9,389 bases of DNA from Christensenellaceae bacterium (GCA_948482865.1 CAOMHR010000052.1:1-9389); one strand, 5' to 3'. Counted from the stretch's first letter, positions 1 to 6,967 are shown. Numbers and translations: made by a program. The notes: generated from the sequence alone by a model not told the origin.

Positions 1-1552
1 CCGCAAGTATCACGTACACTATTAAAGTTATTCCGACCGGAATAAGCCTTACAAAAAATATCTCCCAAAAATCTTTGCTTTGCCGCACTTTATCGCCCTG
101 ATGACTTGCAACAAGACGCTGTGCGTAAAAGCTGAACCCCAAAGACGCAAAAAGCGTAAAATAGGTTGATATAGAATAAGTAAAACTGTACTGTCCGGAA
201 CCGGTTTCACCCAATACGCGGGCGACATACGGAGTAACTACTATGGGAATTATCAATAAAAATAATTCGTACAGCAGATTGTAAGCGTAATTTTTTTTAA
301 CGCTCTTTTTGCCGCTTTTTACAGCGGAAGCAGGCGGCGCGGTGTTTACAACATATCCAGTCGACGCGCTTATGCTCCTTTTCTTAGGCTTCGCCGTCAG
401 CGGAATAAAACTGCCAAGCAAAACCATAAAAGGATTACAGATAATACTGAAAAGCTGCGGATCGGTTATAGAGTGAACCGCTAAAAACGCCAGCGCGATA
501 CAGCAATACAGTTTGTTTGCTTTTATATACCTTAACATAAGAAAGGTAAATCCTGCAAGAAGCAAGACAAGCATAACGCTTCCGTAATTGACCGCTATAT
601 TCATATACGACGAGTCAACGTAGAAATAATCCCCCGAAGTCGCGCCGAATGACACCCAAGTTATTTTCTGACCGAAAAGCGGAATTCCGTATTCTGTAAA
701 CGCCTTGTTTCCGAAATACAGTCTGGTATTCAAAAGCGAATTAAGTTTTTGCATCCACTCTATTTCAGGGTCGTAGAATACCTGCAAACTTAACGCCGCG
801 ACCGCACATAAAATAAAAGTTGCGGCAAACAGATAGCGTATTTTACTTTTGTCTATGCGGCATACAAGTTTAAAAATCCAGCAAACCGCTATCAGAAGAA
901 AGGTTAAATAGTAAACCGCCCTTGTGTCGGTAAAATAGTGTATTACATAATTTATAAGCAGAATTATTATACTTTCAATTAAATTCGGACAGCGCCGTTT
1001 CAAAAACAGCCACATTAATAATGCGTGAAAAAAATAATTCGCTAAAAAAGTAGTATATACAAAACCTAACGCATATCTCAGCCTGCCGCCGTCCTGAACG
1101 GTGTAATTAAAAGGAATGATTCCTATAACCGAGCTGAAAACCGTTATTACAATCATCACGGACAGCGCGATAAAAGACGTTTTTATAACTGTTTTGTCAT
1201 CGATATTGCTTCCGCAAAACACATAAGCCGCCAGCGGAATGACAATCGTATAATTCTTTGATTTATAAGAGACATACAGACTGAACAAAATTATCAGCGT
1301 CCATAAACCCAGATTTCTCAGGTTATAAGTTCCGTCCGCAAAAAATTTTACGACAACAAGACATATAGCCAGCAACTGAAACGCGTTTATAACTGACGAG
1401 CCGTATGTGTTTTCGAATTCAGTCTGCGAAAAAATAGTACAGACAAGATAGGCAAAGTAAGAAATTACGAAAATGAACGTACTTAATTTATATTTTTTTT
1501 TACCTATAAATAAATATTTAGTTGTGCCGTAATTTTTTACTTCACTTAACAT
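1..1552 (-). CDS. Wzy-like polysaccharide polymerase fused to Wzx-like flippase (C-terminus beyond window)
   Basis: I translated this frame by hand from the ATG at 1550-1552. It stays open for 517 codons to the left edge, so the 3' end is missing. Residues 1-385 look like a Wzy polymerase: about 11-12 hydrophobic segments (for example 22-40, 56-70, 80-96, 123-143, 158-183, 212-230, 239-257, 318-340, 345-360). They include a RYALGF segment at 159-164, TDTRAVYY at 208-215, and one large extracytoplasmic loop at about 258-317 containing LNSLLNTRLYFG and YGIPLFGQ. Residues 386-420 form a hydrophilic basic linker rich in Lys, Ser, Ala and Pro. From 421 the sequence matches the start of a Wzx flippase (NYAYNLLYE, then TPYVARVLGETGSGQYSFTYS). 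Wzy joins repeat units on the outer face of the membrane; Wzx moves undecaprenyl-PP-linked units across it. The gene overlaps the DUF4422 gene by 11 bases and has only a weak ribosome site. A TAG in frame at 1565-1567 fixes the start region. The family calls are from remembered motifs; the fusion itself is read directly. Confidence 0.85.
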   Translation of the reverse strand, partial: MLSEVKNYGTTKYLFIGKKKYKLSTFIFVISYFAYLVCTIFSQTEFENTYGSSVINAFQLLAICLVVVKFFADGTYNLRNLGLWTLIILFSLYVSYKSKNYTIVIPLAAYVFCGSNIDDKTVIKTSFIALSVMIVITVFSSVIGIIPFNYTVQDGGRLRYALGFVYTTFLANYFFHALLMWLFLKRRCPNLIESIIILLINYVIHYFTDTRAVYYLTFLLIAVCWIFKLVCRIDKSKIRYLFAATFILCAVAALSLQVFYDPEIEWMQKLNSLLNTRLYFGNKAFTEYGIPLFGQKITWVSFGATSGDYFYVDSSYMNIAVNYGSVMLVLLLAGFTFLMLRYIKANKLYCCIALAFLAVHSITDPQLFSIICNPFMVLLGSFIPLTAKPKKRSISASTGYVVNTAPPASAVKSGKKSVKKNYAYNLLYELFLLIIPIVVTPYVARVLGETGSGQYSFTYSISTYFTLFASLGFSFYAQRLVASHQGDKVRQSKDFWEIFFVRLIPVGITLIVYVILA

Positions 1553-2321
1553 ATTTGACTTTAACTATTTTTCTCTGCAAAATACATTTGATTTTATTTA
1601 ACAGAACGCCTGCAAGTCCTTTAATTCTTCCTTCGTCTGTACGCACTACCGTAACATACTTAACTTTTAAACTATTTTTAACCAGCCAAATATTCAAAAG
1701 CCTTTCGGACAAAAATCCGAATACTCTCGCGCGGTATGCGTCCCTTGTGCTGGGGTCAATATACTTTTCCGACTCAAATAAAATATCAAAAAGCCATTCG
1801 CAATAACTGTCAAACAACGTTTTATTGCAAATCATCATATTGCACATGGTACCCATATTTGAATTCATAACATAATCGTAAGCGTTGATATAGTCGGGAT
1901 ATTTTTCGCCTATTATGTTCCTTATCGCGTCAAAATCATGTTCGTCAAAATTCTGGCGGTATCTGTTGAGCAACGTGTCTTTGAATCTGAATTTCTTAGG
2001 ACAGATAACGTCATACTTTTTAAGATATTTTTCAATTTTTGCGGGTCTCAAAATAAAATAATTTTTTGCGTCCCATAAGTTAAAACCGAAAATTCTGCGG
2101 TAGTGTTCAATGCCTACCACGTCACTTTTCGTATTTTTCCAAATCCAGTATACGGCGGTCAACTCGCAATAATTTTTATTTTTTTGCGCAATATTATCGC
2201 CCGTAGCATCCGTAATCATATCCTGATTTACTGCGCCGTTCCCAACTTTTATATAAGTCCTGTGCGGATAAGCAATATTTTTTTCTTTATGTGTTACTAC
2301 CCATAATTTTATATCTTTCAT
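1542..2321 (-). CDS. DUF4422 capsular polysaccharide glycosyltransferase
   Basis: A 259-residue protein with the typical DUF4422 (PF14393) pattern. It opens with KLWVVTHKEK, then has the core TGDNIAQKN (40-48), YCELTAVYWIWKN (51-63) and GIEHYRR (70-76). Later come a Met/Cys-rich stretch with CNKTLFDSYCEWLF (165-178) and FGFLSERLLNIWL (201-213). The family is found in capsule and exopolysaccharide loci and is treated as cytoplasmic, membrane-associated glycosyltransferases; donor and acceptor cannot be read from sequence. The C-terminal 20 residues are basic and could bind the membrane surface (inference). The length is normal. The start is supported by GGTGA at 2328-2332, six bases upstream. 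The stop overlaps the start of the polymerase-flippase gene by 11 bases, suggesting coupled translation. It is one of two candidates here, with the GT4 protein, for the heptosyltransferase. Confidence 0.88.
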   Translation of the reverse strand: MKDIKLWVVTHKEKNIAYPHRTYIKVGNGAVNQDMITDATGDNIAQKNKNYCELTAVYWIWKNTKSDVVGIEHYRRIFGFNLWDAKNYFILRPAKIEKYLKKYDVICPKKFRFKDTLLNRYRQNFDEHDFDAIRNIIGEKYPDYINAYDYVMNSNMGTMCNMMICNKTLFDSYCEWLFDILFESEKYIDPSTRDAYRARVFGFLSERLLNIWLVKNSLKVKYVTVVRTDEGRIKGLAGVLLNKIKCILQRKIVKVKYVK

Positions 2322-2327
2322 ATTAAA

Positions 2328-2332
2328 TCACC
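2328..2332 (-). promoter_or_regulatory. Ribosome binding site of the DUF4422 gene
   Basis: GGTGA on the minus strand, six bases before the ATG at 2319-2321, in the 17-base gap after licD. Confidence 0.6.
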
Positions 2333-2338
2333 GTTAAA

Positions 2339-3160
2339 TCAATAACTGCCGAAATCCACTTCAAGCCTGCCGTGATGGTTTCTTTTATCTACGGAAGGCA
2401 GTTGCATATAATCCCCGTAAAAATAGGTTAAATAGGTGTCGTAATCTGCAATGCCCGGATACTGCCTGTCTTCAAAGTCGTAATTTTTCAAATTATTCAA
2501 CCACGCTTTTTCAAGCGTTTCTTTTTTTAGTCCGTAAGTGCCGTCGCTCGTTACAACGTAACGCGTATCTTTATTTTTGTATTTGGTTATTATTTTCAGC
2601 TTCCGTTTTTTCAGATATTCTATGGAAAAAAACCGCGAAATAAACCTTGCGATTTTATATGACGTTTTCTTTTTCACTTCGCCGCTTCCGTAGCCGCATC
2701 TTATCCATAAAAGACTTCTGTAAAACCAAAATTTTTTACATTGCAACCGCGCTGCCGTTTTACCGTCGGCAAGGTTGTCGATGGGAAAAATATCGATATA
2801 AATGCCCTGATTCGTCTGCACGTCGAAAGAAAAACTTTCTATTACCTTTGTTCCGCACAAACGCAGTTTTGCGAAATTGAAAGTGTAATATTTATCTTTT
2901 TTATCCGTTTGGAGATAAAATTTATTTTCATCTATTTCTGCAGCGCAAACGGAAACGAATTTATCGTAATCATTCCTTAGCATTCCGAAATCCATATCGT
3001 CGTCCCAGGGAATAAAACCCTTATGACGGACGGCGCCGAGCAGCGTCCCCGCAATCATAAAATATCTGATATTATGTTTTTCGCAAATGCGTTTTACTTC
3101 ATCTGCAAGTATCAGATGCAGACTGTGCATATGCTGCAATATTATATCGTTATTTTCCAT
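2339..3160 (-). CDS. licD: LicD-family phosphotransferase (second of two, operon order)
   Basis: A 273-residue LicD-family (PF04991) protein of the nucleotidyltransferase fold. The catalytic motif GTLLGAVRHKGFIPWDDD is at 38-55, with the metal-binding acidic run WDDDMD. GIYIDIFPID (119-128) is the second acidic motif, and YFYGDYMQLP (246-255) is the usual C-terminal motif. LicD proteins transfer a phospho-alcohol or phospho-sugar from a nucleotide-activated donor to a glycan; the founding member transfers phosphocholine from CDP-choline. No licA, licB or licC is present, whereas the adjacent upstream gene is tagD. I therefore infer CDP-glycerol as donor and phosphoglycerol as the group moved. 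It lies 11 bases after tagD and 17 before the DUF4422 gene. The upstream ribosome site is poor, so translation may depend on coupling. The segment around the catalytic motif is almost identical in DNA to the other licD (see findings), while the rest has diverged strongly. Confidence 0.9.
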   Translation of the reverse strand: MENNDIILQHMHSLHLILADEVKRICEKHNIRYFMIAGTLLGAVRHKGFIPWDDDMDFGMLRNDYDKFVSVCAAEIDENKFYLQTDKKDKYYTFNFAKLRLCGTKVIESFSFDVQTNQGIYIDIFPIDNLADGKTAARLQCKKFWFYRSLLWIRCGYGSGEVKKKTSYKIARFISRFFSIEYLKKRKLKIITKYKNKDTRYVVTSDGTYGLKKETLEKAWLNNLKNYDFEDRQYPGIADYDTYLTYFYGDYMQLPSVDKRNHHGRLEVDFGSY

Positions 3161-3171
3161 TTGAGTTCAAA

Positions 3172-3567
3172 CTATTTATTTTTCAGATCCTGCTTTATTT
3201 GGGTAGTACTTATCTCAGGCGTTCTTTCAAGATATACAACTTCAACGCCTTCGTCTTTCAAAAAATCAAACTTACCTTTCCAGTCGTCGCCTATAACGAA
3301 AGTATCGATCCGGTAAAGATGCATATCGCTTTTCTTTTGCTCCCAATCTTCTTCGGGTATCACCAAATCGACAAACCTTATAGATTCAAGAAGCAGTTTT
3401 CTTTGCTCGTAAGAAAAGAAACATTTTTTATTCTTTTTTTCCAGATTGAATTTATCGGTAGACAATGCAACGACAAGATAGTCGCCCAGCTCTTTCGCGC
3501 GGCGCAACAGGTTAATATGTCCGTAATGCAACATATCGAAAGTACCGTACGTTATAACTCTTTTCAT
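3172..3567 (-). CDS. tagD: Glycerol-3-phosphate cytidylyltransferase (TagD-like)
   Basis: Starting at the ATG at 3565-3567 this is 131 residues, close to the roughly 129 of TagD. The motifs of the family are present: GTFDMLHYGH (8-17) with the nucleotide-binding HxGH pair H14/H17, EQRKLLLESIRFVD (54-67), GDDW (93-96) and RTPEISTTQI (115-124), the counterpart of the RTxGISTT signature. The reaction is CTP plus sn-glycerol 3-phosphate to CDP-glycerol plus pyrophosphate, in the cytoplasm. An upstream in-frame ATG would add 11 residues, but the inner ATG is preferred. It forms an ATGA overlap with the stop of the GT4 gene, has a GGGGA ribosome site at 3575-3579, and gives the family length. A pantetheine-phosphate or FAD-synthase-type transferase is less likely because the ISTT motif is intact. 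The flanking LicD genes are the presumed users of the product; no TagB/TagF glycerophosphotransferase is visible. Confidence 0.92.
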   Translation of the reverse strand: MKRVITYGTFDMLHYGHINLLRRAKELGDYLVVALSTDKFNLEKKNKKCFFSYEQRKLLLESIRFVDLVIPEEDWEQKKSDMHLYRIDTFVIGDDWKGKFDFLKDEGVEVVYLERTPEISTTQIKQDLKNK

Positions 3568-4703
3568 ACACGTTTCCCCGTCTTGGATTTGCCTGCGCAA
3601 ATAAATCTGTCGTAAAATTCCAGCACGCGTTCAGCATAGCCTTCAAAGCTGAAATTCTCCCTATAAGTTTCAAACGCATTGATTTCAAGCTGATTTCTCA
3701 GTTCGGCGTTTTGACACAGCCGGATTACTTTTTCCGCAATAGCCTGTGAATTTTCCGGCGTAACCAACATACCGTTTACTCCGTCTTTGACCACTTCCAC
3801 CGTACCGTCTACAGCAGTAGCCACTATGGTCTTTTTCACCGAAAACGCTTCAATCGGGGTTAAAGGCAACCCTTCCCAAAGCGAACTTAAAACCACAAAA
3901 TCGCACTGCGCCATTATATTTCTTATATCTGTGCGGTAACCTAAAAATATAACGTCCTGATTTAAATCAAGGCTGTCCGTCAATCCGTGTAAATACTCCC
4001 TTAGATCGCCGTCGCCGACAATAAGATATTTGACGTCAGACACAGCATTTTTCACCAAGGGCAATGACCTGATGAAATATTCCATTCCCTTTTGTTCTGT
4101 CAGTCTACCGACGTTGCAAATAAATTTGCAACTGCGCTCTTTAAAATCTTCTATAACTTTCAGCGGAGTTATTTCACCGTCAAACGGCTCGACCGCATTA
4201 CGCAAAACGTAAACTCTATTTTCAGGTAAATTGTAAAATTTTAAAAGGTTTTCTTTTACCTTTTCCCCTACGGCAAAAATCTGCGCATTTTTATATGCAA
4301 AACGGGTCAACCGTTTTTTATTGTAAAAAGTGTTATGAACGTTTACAAAATGAATTTTTTTCTTTGTCTGCCCCGCCAGCCTGATAAAAAATGCCGCCAT
4401 TCGGTGGTGAGAATGAATTATATCAATCTGTTTCTCTTTGATTAATTTTTTCAGAAACCGCAGATTTTTCAGAATTTTAACGGGCGATTTACTTTCAATA
4501 TCCGAAACGGTTATATGTTCTATCCCCATAAGTTCCAGTTGTTTTACGCTGTCGCCGCCGCTTGAACAGACGTAAATCTTATTCACGCGGTCCTTTAAAA
4601 TTTTGCACATCTGCAAAATTACGCGTTCTGTCCCGCCCTGTTTCATAACGCTTGTAAAAAACAAAATATTGGAATTTTTTAAGCAAAATTCTTTTTTAGC
4701 CAT
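3564..4703 (-). CDS. GT4-family glycosyltransferase
   Basis: A GT-B fold retaining glycosyltransferase of family GT4 (PF13439 plus PF00534). With the longer start (numbering used here, 383 residues) it shows GGTER at 27-31 in the N-terminal acceptor domain, DIIHSHHRMAA at 98-108, VGRLTEQKG at 202-210 with the donor-phosphate-binding R and K, VGDGDLRE at 233-240, and the EX7E motif EGLPLTPIE at 281-289. It uses a nucleotide sugar in the cytoplasm to extend a lipid-linked repeat unit. The donor is not readable; GDP-heptose made by this operon is an inferred possibility. I prefer the ATG at 4701-4703 (379 residues, MAKKEF). The longer frame starts at a TTG at 4713-4715 with no ribosome site. Its TGA overlaps the tagD ATG. 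The 51-base gap to the upstream licD is the largest inside the operon. Confidence 0.9.
   Translation of the reverse strand: MAKKEFCLKNSNILFFTSVMKQGGTERVILQMCKILKDRVNKIYVCSSGGDSVKQLELMGIEHITVSDIESKSPVKILKNLRFLKKLIKEKQIDIIHSHHRMAAFFIRLAGQTKKKIHFVNVHNTFYNKKRLTRFAYKNAQIFAVGEKVKENLLKFYNLPENRVYVLRNAVEPFDGEITPLKVIEDFKERSCKFICNVGRLTEQKGMEYFIRSLPLVKNAVSDVKYLIVGDGDLREYLHGLTDSLDLNQDVIFLGYRTDIRNIMAQCDFVVLSSLWEGLPLTPIEAFSVKKTIVATAVDGTVEVVKDGVNGMLVTPENSQAIAEKVIRLCQNAELRNQLEINAFETYRENFSFEGYAERVLEFYDRFICAGKSKTGKRV
3573..3579 (-). promoter_or_regulatory. Ribosome binding site deciding the tagD start
   Basis: GGGGAAA on the minus strand, five bases before the ATG at 3565-3567. With the ATGA overlap it supports the 131-residue TagD over the 142-residue frame. 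Confidence 0.55.
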
Positions 4704-4754
4704 CTCTGCAACCAATTTAAAAATTTCTATATAACCAATGCTTCAGTAATAAAT

Positions 4755-5546
4755 CTATTTGTAATAAGTGTTTATAATGTGATGCGGAACCCTTTCTTCC
4801 AAAGGCGGAAGCTGCATATAATTTCCGTATTCTTTCTTTAAAATTGAATCATACTCTGCGGGAGCAAAAAATTCCGTGTCTTCAAACGGCAATAATATTT
4901 TTTCTTTATATTCGTCTCTGCTGAAAATAAAACTGCCCGCCAGATAACATTTAATAAATTTACTTCTTTCGACAGGATACTTTTTCGCCATGCGTTCAAG
5001 TTTTAAAACCAGTTTATGTGGATTGAACATACCAGCAAAAAATATTGCCGCTCTTTTGAAAAAGCTAAGGCTCTTATCTTTTTTCATGGAAGAAGCCAGT
5101 ATAAGTTTTGACAGTAAAACAGCGCGTTTATCGTAAAAATATCTTTTAACTTTATTATCGGGCAAACCGTCCAAAGGCCAGATGTCCACAAAAACACCGA
5201 TAGGGTCGTCCGTCTTGTATTGCGGTTCAATCAAAACCGTATCGCAATCTATTATTTTTGAAAAATTTCTTCCGTAGTAAGGTTTTGTAGTATGGTTGAC
5301 AACCATTAATCCGTTTTGCTTTGCATAGGCTGGAAACAAATTTAAAAACTTTTCATAGTCCGGTCTTGTCATCTGAATATCAATATCGTCGTCCCAGGGA
5401 ATAAAACCTTTATGACGGACAGCGCCCAGCAAAGTTCCGTATGAAAGATAATAGGTGATATTTTGCTCTACGCAGAAAAGATGAACTTTTTTCATTATTG
5501 AAAGTTCAATATTTTTCAGTTCGTCCAGTTCTACTATTTCTCTCAT
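4755..5546 (-). CDS. licD: LicD-family phosphotransferase (first of two, operon order)
   Basis: A 263-residue LicD-family (PF04991) protein. GTLLGAVRHKGFIPWDDD lies at 37-54, followed by ID as further acidic ligand; GVFVDIWPLDGLP is at 117-129 and EYGNYMQLPP at 239-248. All expected LicD landmarks are intact and the length is usual. The start ATG has a good ribosome site (AAAGGA at 5552-5557, five bases away) and lies 11 bases after the GT26 gene. As with the paralogue, no choline-activation genes are visible, and tagD is two genes downstream. Transfer of phosphoglycerol from CDP-glycerol to a sugar of the repeat unit is therefore the favoured role (inference). The two LicD proteins differ throughout the acceptor-facing C-terminal half, so they probably modify different positions or sugars. 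A CDP-ribitol or CDP-choline donor supplied from elsewhere in the genome cannot be excluded. Confidence 0.9.
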   Translation of the reverse strand: MREIVELDELKNIELSIMKKVHLFCVEQNITYYLSYGTLLGAVRHKGFIPWDDDIDIQMTRPDYEKFLNLFPAYAKQNGLMVVNHTTKPYYGRNFSKIIDCDTVLIEPQYKTDDPIGVFVDIWPLDGLPDNKVKRYFYDKRAVLLSKLILASSMKKDKSLSFFKRAAIFFAGMFNPHKLVLKLERMAKKYPVERSKFIKCYLAGSFIFSRDEYKEKILLPFEDTEFFAPAEYDSILKKEYGNYMQLPPLEERVPHHIINTYYK

Positions 5547-5551
5547 ATCAA

Positions 5552-5557
5552 TCCTTT
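5552..5557 (-). promoter_or_regulatory. Ribosome binding site of the first licD
   Basis: AAAGGA on the minus strand, five bases before the ATG at 5544-5546 and just past the GT26 stop codon. It is one of the stronger internal ribosome sites. Confidence 0.7.
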
Positions 5558-6310
5558 TTATTTGTTTCTTCCGGGCTTATATTTCCTTGCCAGCCTGAAA
5601 ATTTTTATATCGTCTATAAAGTATCTTTTAAACAGTCTTGCAGGCTCTTTAAAAAAGCGATACAACCACTCCAATCCATGGTTGCTCATCCATCTGGGAG
5701 CACGCTTTACGTTACCCGCCAAAAAATCCACCGTTGCGCCTGCGCACACAGAAACTTTTGCTTCGTATTTATCAATATTTTCATAAACAAACTTTTCCTG
5801 CTTGGGACAGCCGAGACAAGCCAGCAATATATCGGGCCGCGCTTCGTTAATCGACGTATTTATTCTTTCAACCTCTGCGGCGTCTTTTTCAAAACCGAAA
5901 GCCGGAGCGTAAGTTCCGACAACGTTAATCTGCGGATATTTTTCTTCCAGTTTAATTTTTGCCTTTTCGGCAACGCCGTCTTTACCGCCGAGAATAAAAA
6001 CCGAATAGCCTTTATCCGCCGCTCTCCCGCAAAGCAACGGAACCATATCCGAGCCGGAAACCTTTTCATAAATCGGCTTTTTATGCTTTTTCGCTATCCA
6101 TATCAAAGGCTTGCCGTCGACAAGCACCATATCCGCTTCGTCGGTTATTTTTTTTAAAAAGTTATCCTTTTCAATTTTTATAATAACGTCGACGTTTACC
6201 GCCACAATATATGACTTTTTTTCCGCCGCAATCATTTCTTCTACTGCGTCAAGACATTCGTCCATTGTGCAGTTATTTACAAATGTATTTAAAAACTGAA
6301 TTTTTTTCAT
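5558..6310 (-). CDS. WecG/TagA/CpsF-family (GT26) glycosyltransferase
   Basis: From the ATG at 6308-6310 the protein has 250 residues, normal for GT26 (PF03808). In that numbering, AVNVDVIIKIEKD lies at 37-49 and ADMVLVDGKPLIW at 59-71. The Asp of VDG (D65) falls where the catalytic aspartate of TagA sits. SGSDMVP follows at 85-91, LGCPKQEKF at 166-174, GATVDFLAGNVKRAP at 191-205 and a basic GLEWLYRFFKEPARLFKRY tail at 212-230, which in TagA anchors the enzyme to the membrane. Family members add ManNAc (TagA) or ManNAcA (WecG) to undecaprenyl-PP-GlcNAc, the second step of wall teichoic acid or enterobacterial common antigen assembly. The sugar here is unknown. A TTG at 6335-6337 would extend the frame by nine residues into gmhA but has no ribosome site. 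The gap to gmhA is four bases. Its presence implies a TagO/WecA-type first step encoded elsewhere. Confidence 0.92.
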   Translation of the reverse strand: MKKIQFLNTFVNNCTMDECLDAVEEMIAAEKKSYIVAVNVDVIIKIEKDNFLKKITDEADMVLVDGKPLIWIAKKHKKPIYEKVSGSDMVPLLCGRAADKGYSVFILGGKDGVAEKAKIKLEEKYPQINVVGTYAPAFGFEKDAAEVERINTSINEARPDILLACLGCPKQEKFVYENIDKYEAKVSVCAGATVDFLAGNVKRAPRWMSNHGLEWLYRFFKEPARLFKRYFIDDIKIFRLARKYKPGRNK

Positions 6311-6314
6311 TCGG

Positions 6315-6965
6315 TCAACCAAAAAATCTTTCTTCAAGCATAAGGCACAGACAATGGTAAACGGGCAGATGCAATTCCTGAATCATATAGGTTTCTGCTT
6401 CAGGCGCCTTTATTGCCACGTCCGCAACTTTTGCAAGTTTGCCGCCGTGCGCTCCCGTAAGTCCTATTACTTTCAATCCTTTCGCTTTTGCGACTACGGT
6501 TGCAAACATAACGTTTTCAGCATTGCCGGAAGTGGAAATCCCCAACAACACGTCGCCCGCTTGTCCGTAAACGTTCGTCTGCTGCGCATAAGTCAAATAT
6601 CCGCCGTTCTGTACGTCGTTAATATAAGCCGTATTGAGCGCCTGGTGTCCGTCCAGCGCTATTACAGGCAAACCGCCCTGCAAGCGTAAGGCAAGCTCTG
6701 CGCCGCGCACGGCATCAATTTCTTTCAATTTCAAAGCGAAACCGTCTGAACATTTTCTGGGGAGTTTAAAGCCCTTCATCAGCTCTCCCGCTATATGCCC
6801 GCCGTCGGCGCAGCTTCCGCCGTTACCGGCAATCAGAAGTTTATGTCCGGAAACATAACACTCTTCCAGAACGTTAAAAGCTGCGATTATATCTTCTTTG
6901 CACGAAGACAAAACAGGATAGCGGTCTATCAGTTTTTCAACGTGCGCAAGTAATTCTTTTTCCAT
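6315..6965 (-). CDS. gmhA: Sedoheptulose-7-phosphate isomerase (GmhA-like, SIS domain)
   Basis: A SIS-domain phosphoheptose isomerase of 216 residues from the ATG at 6963-6965. It converts sedoheptulose 7-phosphate to D-glycero-D-manno-heptose 7-phosphate, the first committed step of nucleotide-heptose synthesis. Visible motifs (218-residue numbering from the TTG two codons upstream) are AGNGGSCADGGHIAGEL (48-64), GISTSGNAENV (144-154), TGAHGGKLA (172-180) and YMIQELHLPVYH (195-206). H59, E63, Q198 and H206 have the spacing of the zinc and catalytic residues of E. coli GmhA. It is longer than the E. coli enzyme (192) because of an insert at about 68-115 containing LALRLQGGLPVIAL, a variant I associate with Gram-positive and other non-enterobacterial homologues. 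The ATG begins two bases after the stop of the upstream fusion gene; the TTG at 6969-6971 overlaps that stop and lacks a properly spaced ribosome site. Confidence 0.93.
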   Translation of the reverse strand: MEKELLAHVEKLIDRYPVLSSCKEDIIAAFNVLEECYVSGHKLLIAGNGGSCADGGHIAGELMKGFKLPRKCSDGFALKLKEIDAVRGAELALRLQGGLPVIALDGHQALNTAYINDVQNGGYLTYAQQTNVYGQAGDVLLGISTSGNAENVMFATVVAKAKGLKVIGLTGAHGGKLAKVADVAIKAPEAETYMIQELHLPVYHCLCLMLEERFFG

Positions 6966-6967
6966 AT

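Noticed and set aside
1..1541. Possibility that the left 1.5 kb is non-coding
   Set aside because: The minus strand in the frame of the ATG at 1550-1552 is open throughout and encodes clear membrane protein motifs; it lacks a stop only because the window ends.
1522..1806. Plus-strand open frame of 94 codons with hydrophobic start
   Set aside because: It is antisense to the conserved C-terminal part of the DUF4422 gene and shows no family pattern; the hydrophobicity reflects the AT-rich complement.
2339..5546. Phosphocholine decoration by the LicD proteins
   Set aside because: No licA, licB or licC genes occur in the window, whereas a CDP-glycerol synthase does. It is not excluded, only less supported.
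5498..6157. A 219-codon open frame on the plus strand
   Set aside because: It is antisense to the GT26 gene and the end of a licD, both of which carry full family motifs on the minus strand. Its translation is rich in Phe, Arg and Ser with no recognisable domain, typical of a shadow frame.
6311..6337. TTG start giving nine extra residues to the GT26 protein
   Set aside because: It lies inside gmhA without a ribosome site; the ATG four bases after the gmhA stop gives the normal family start.
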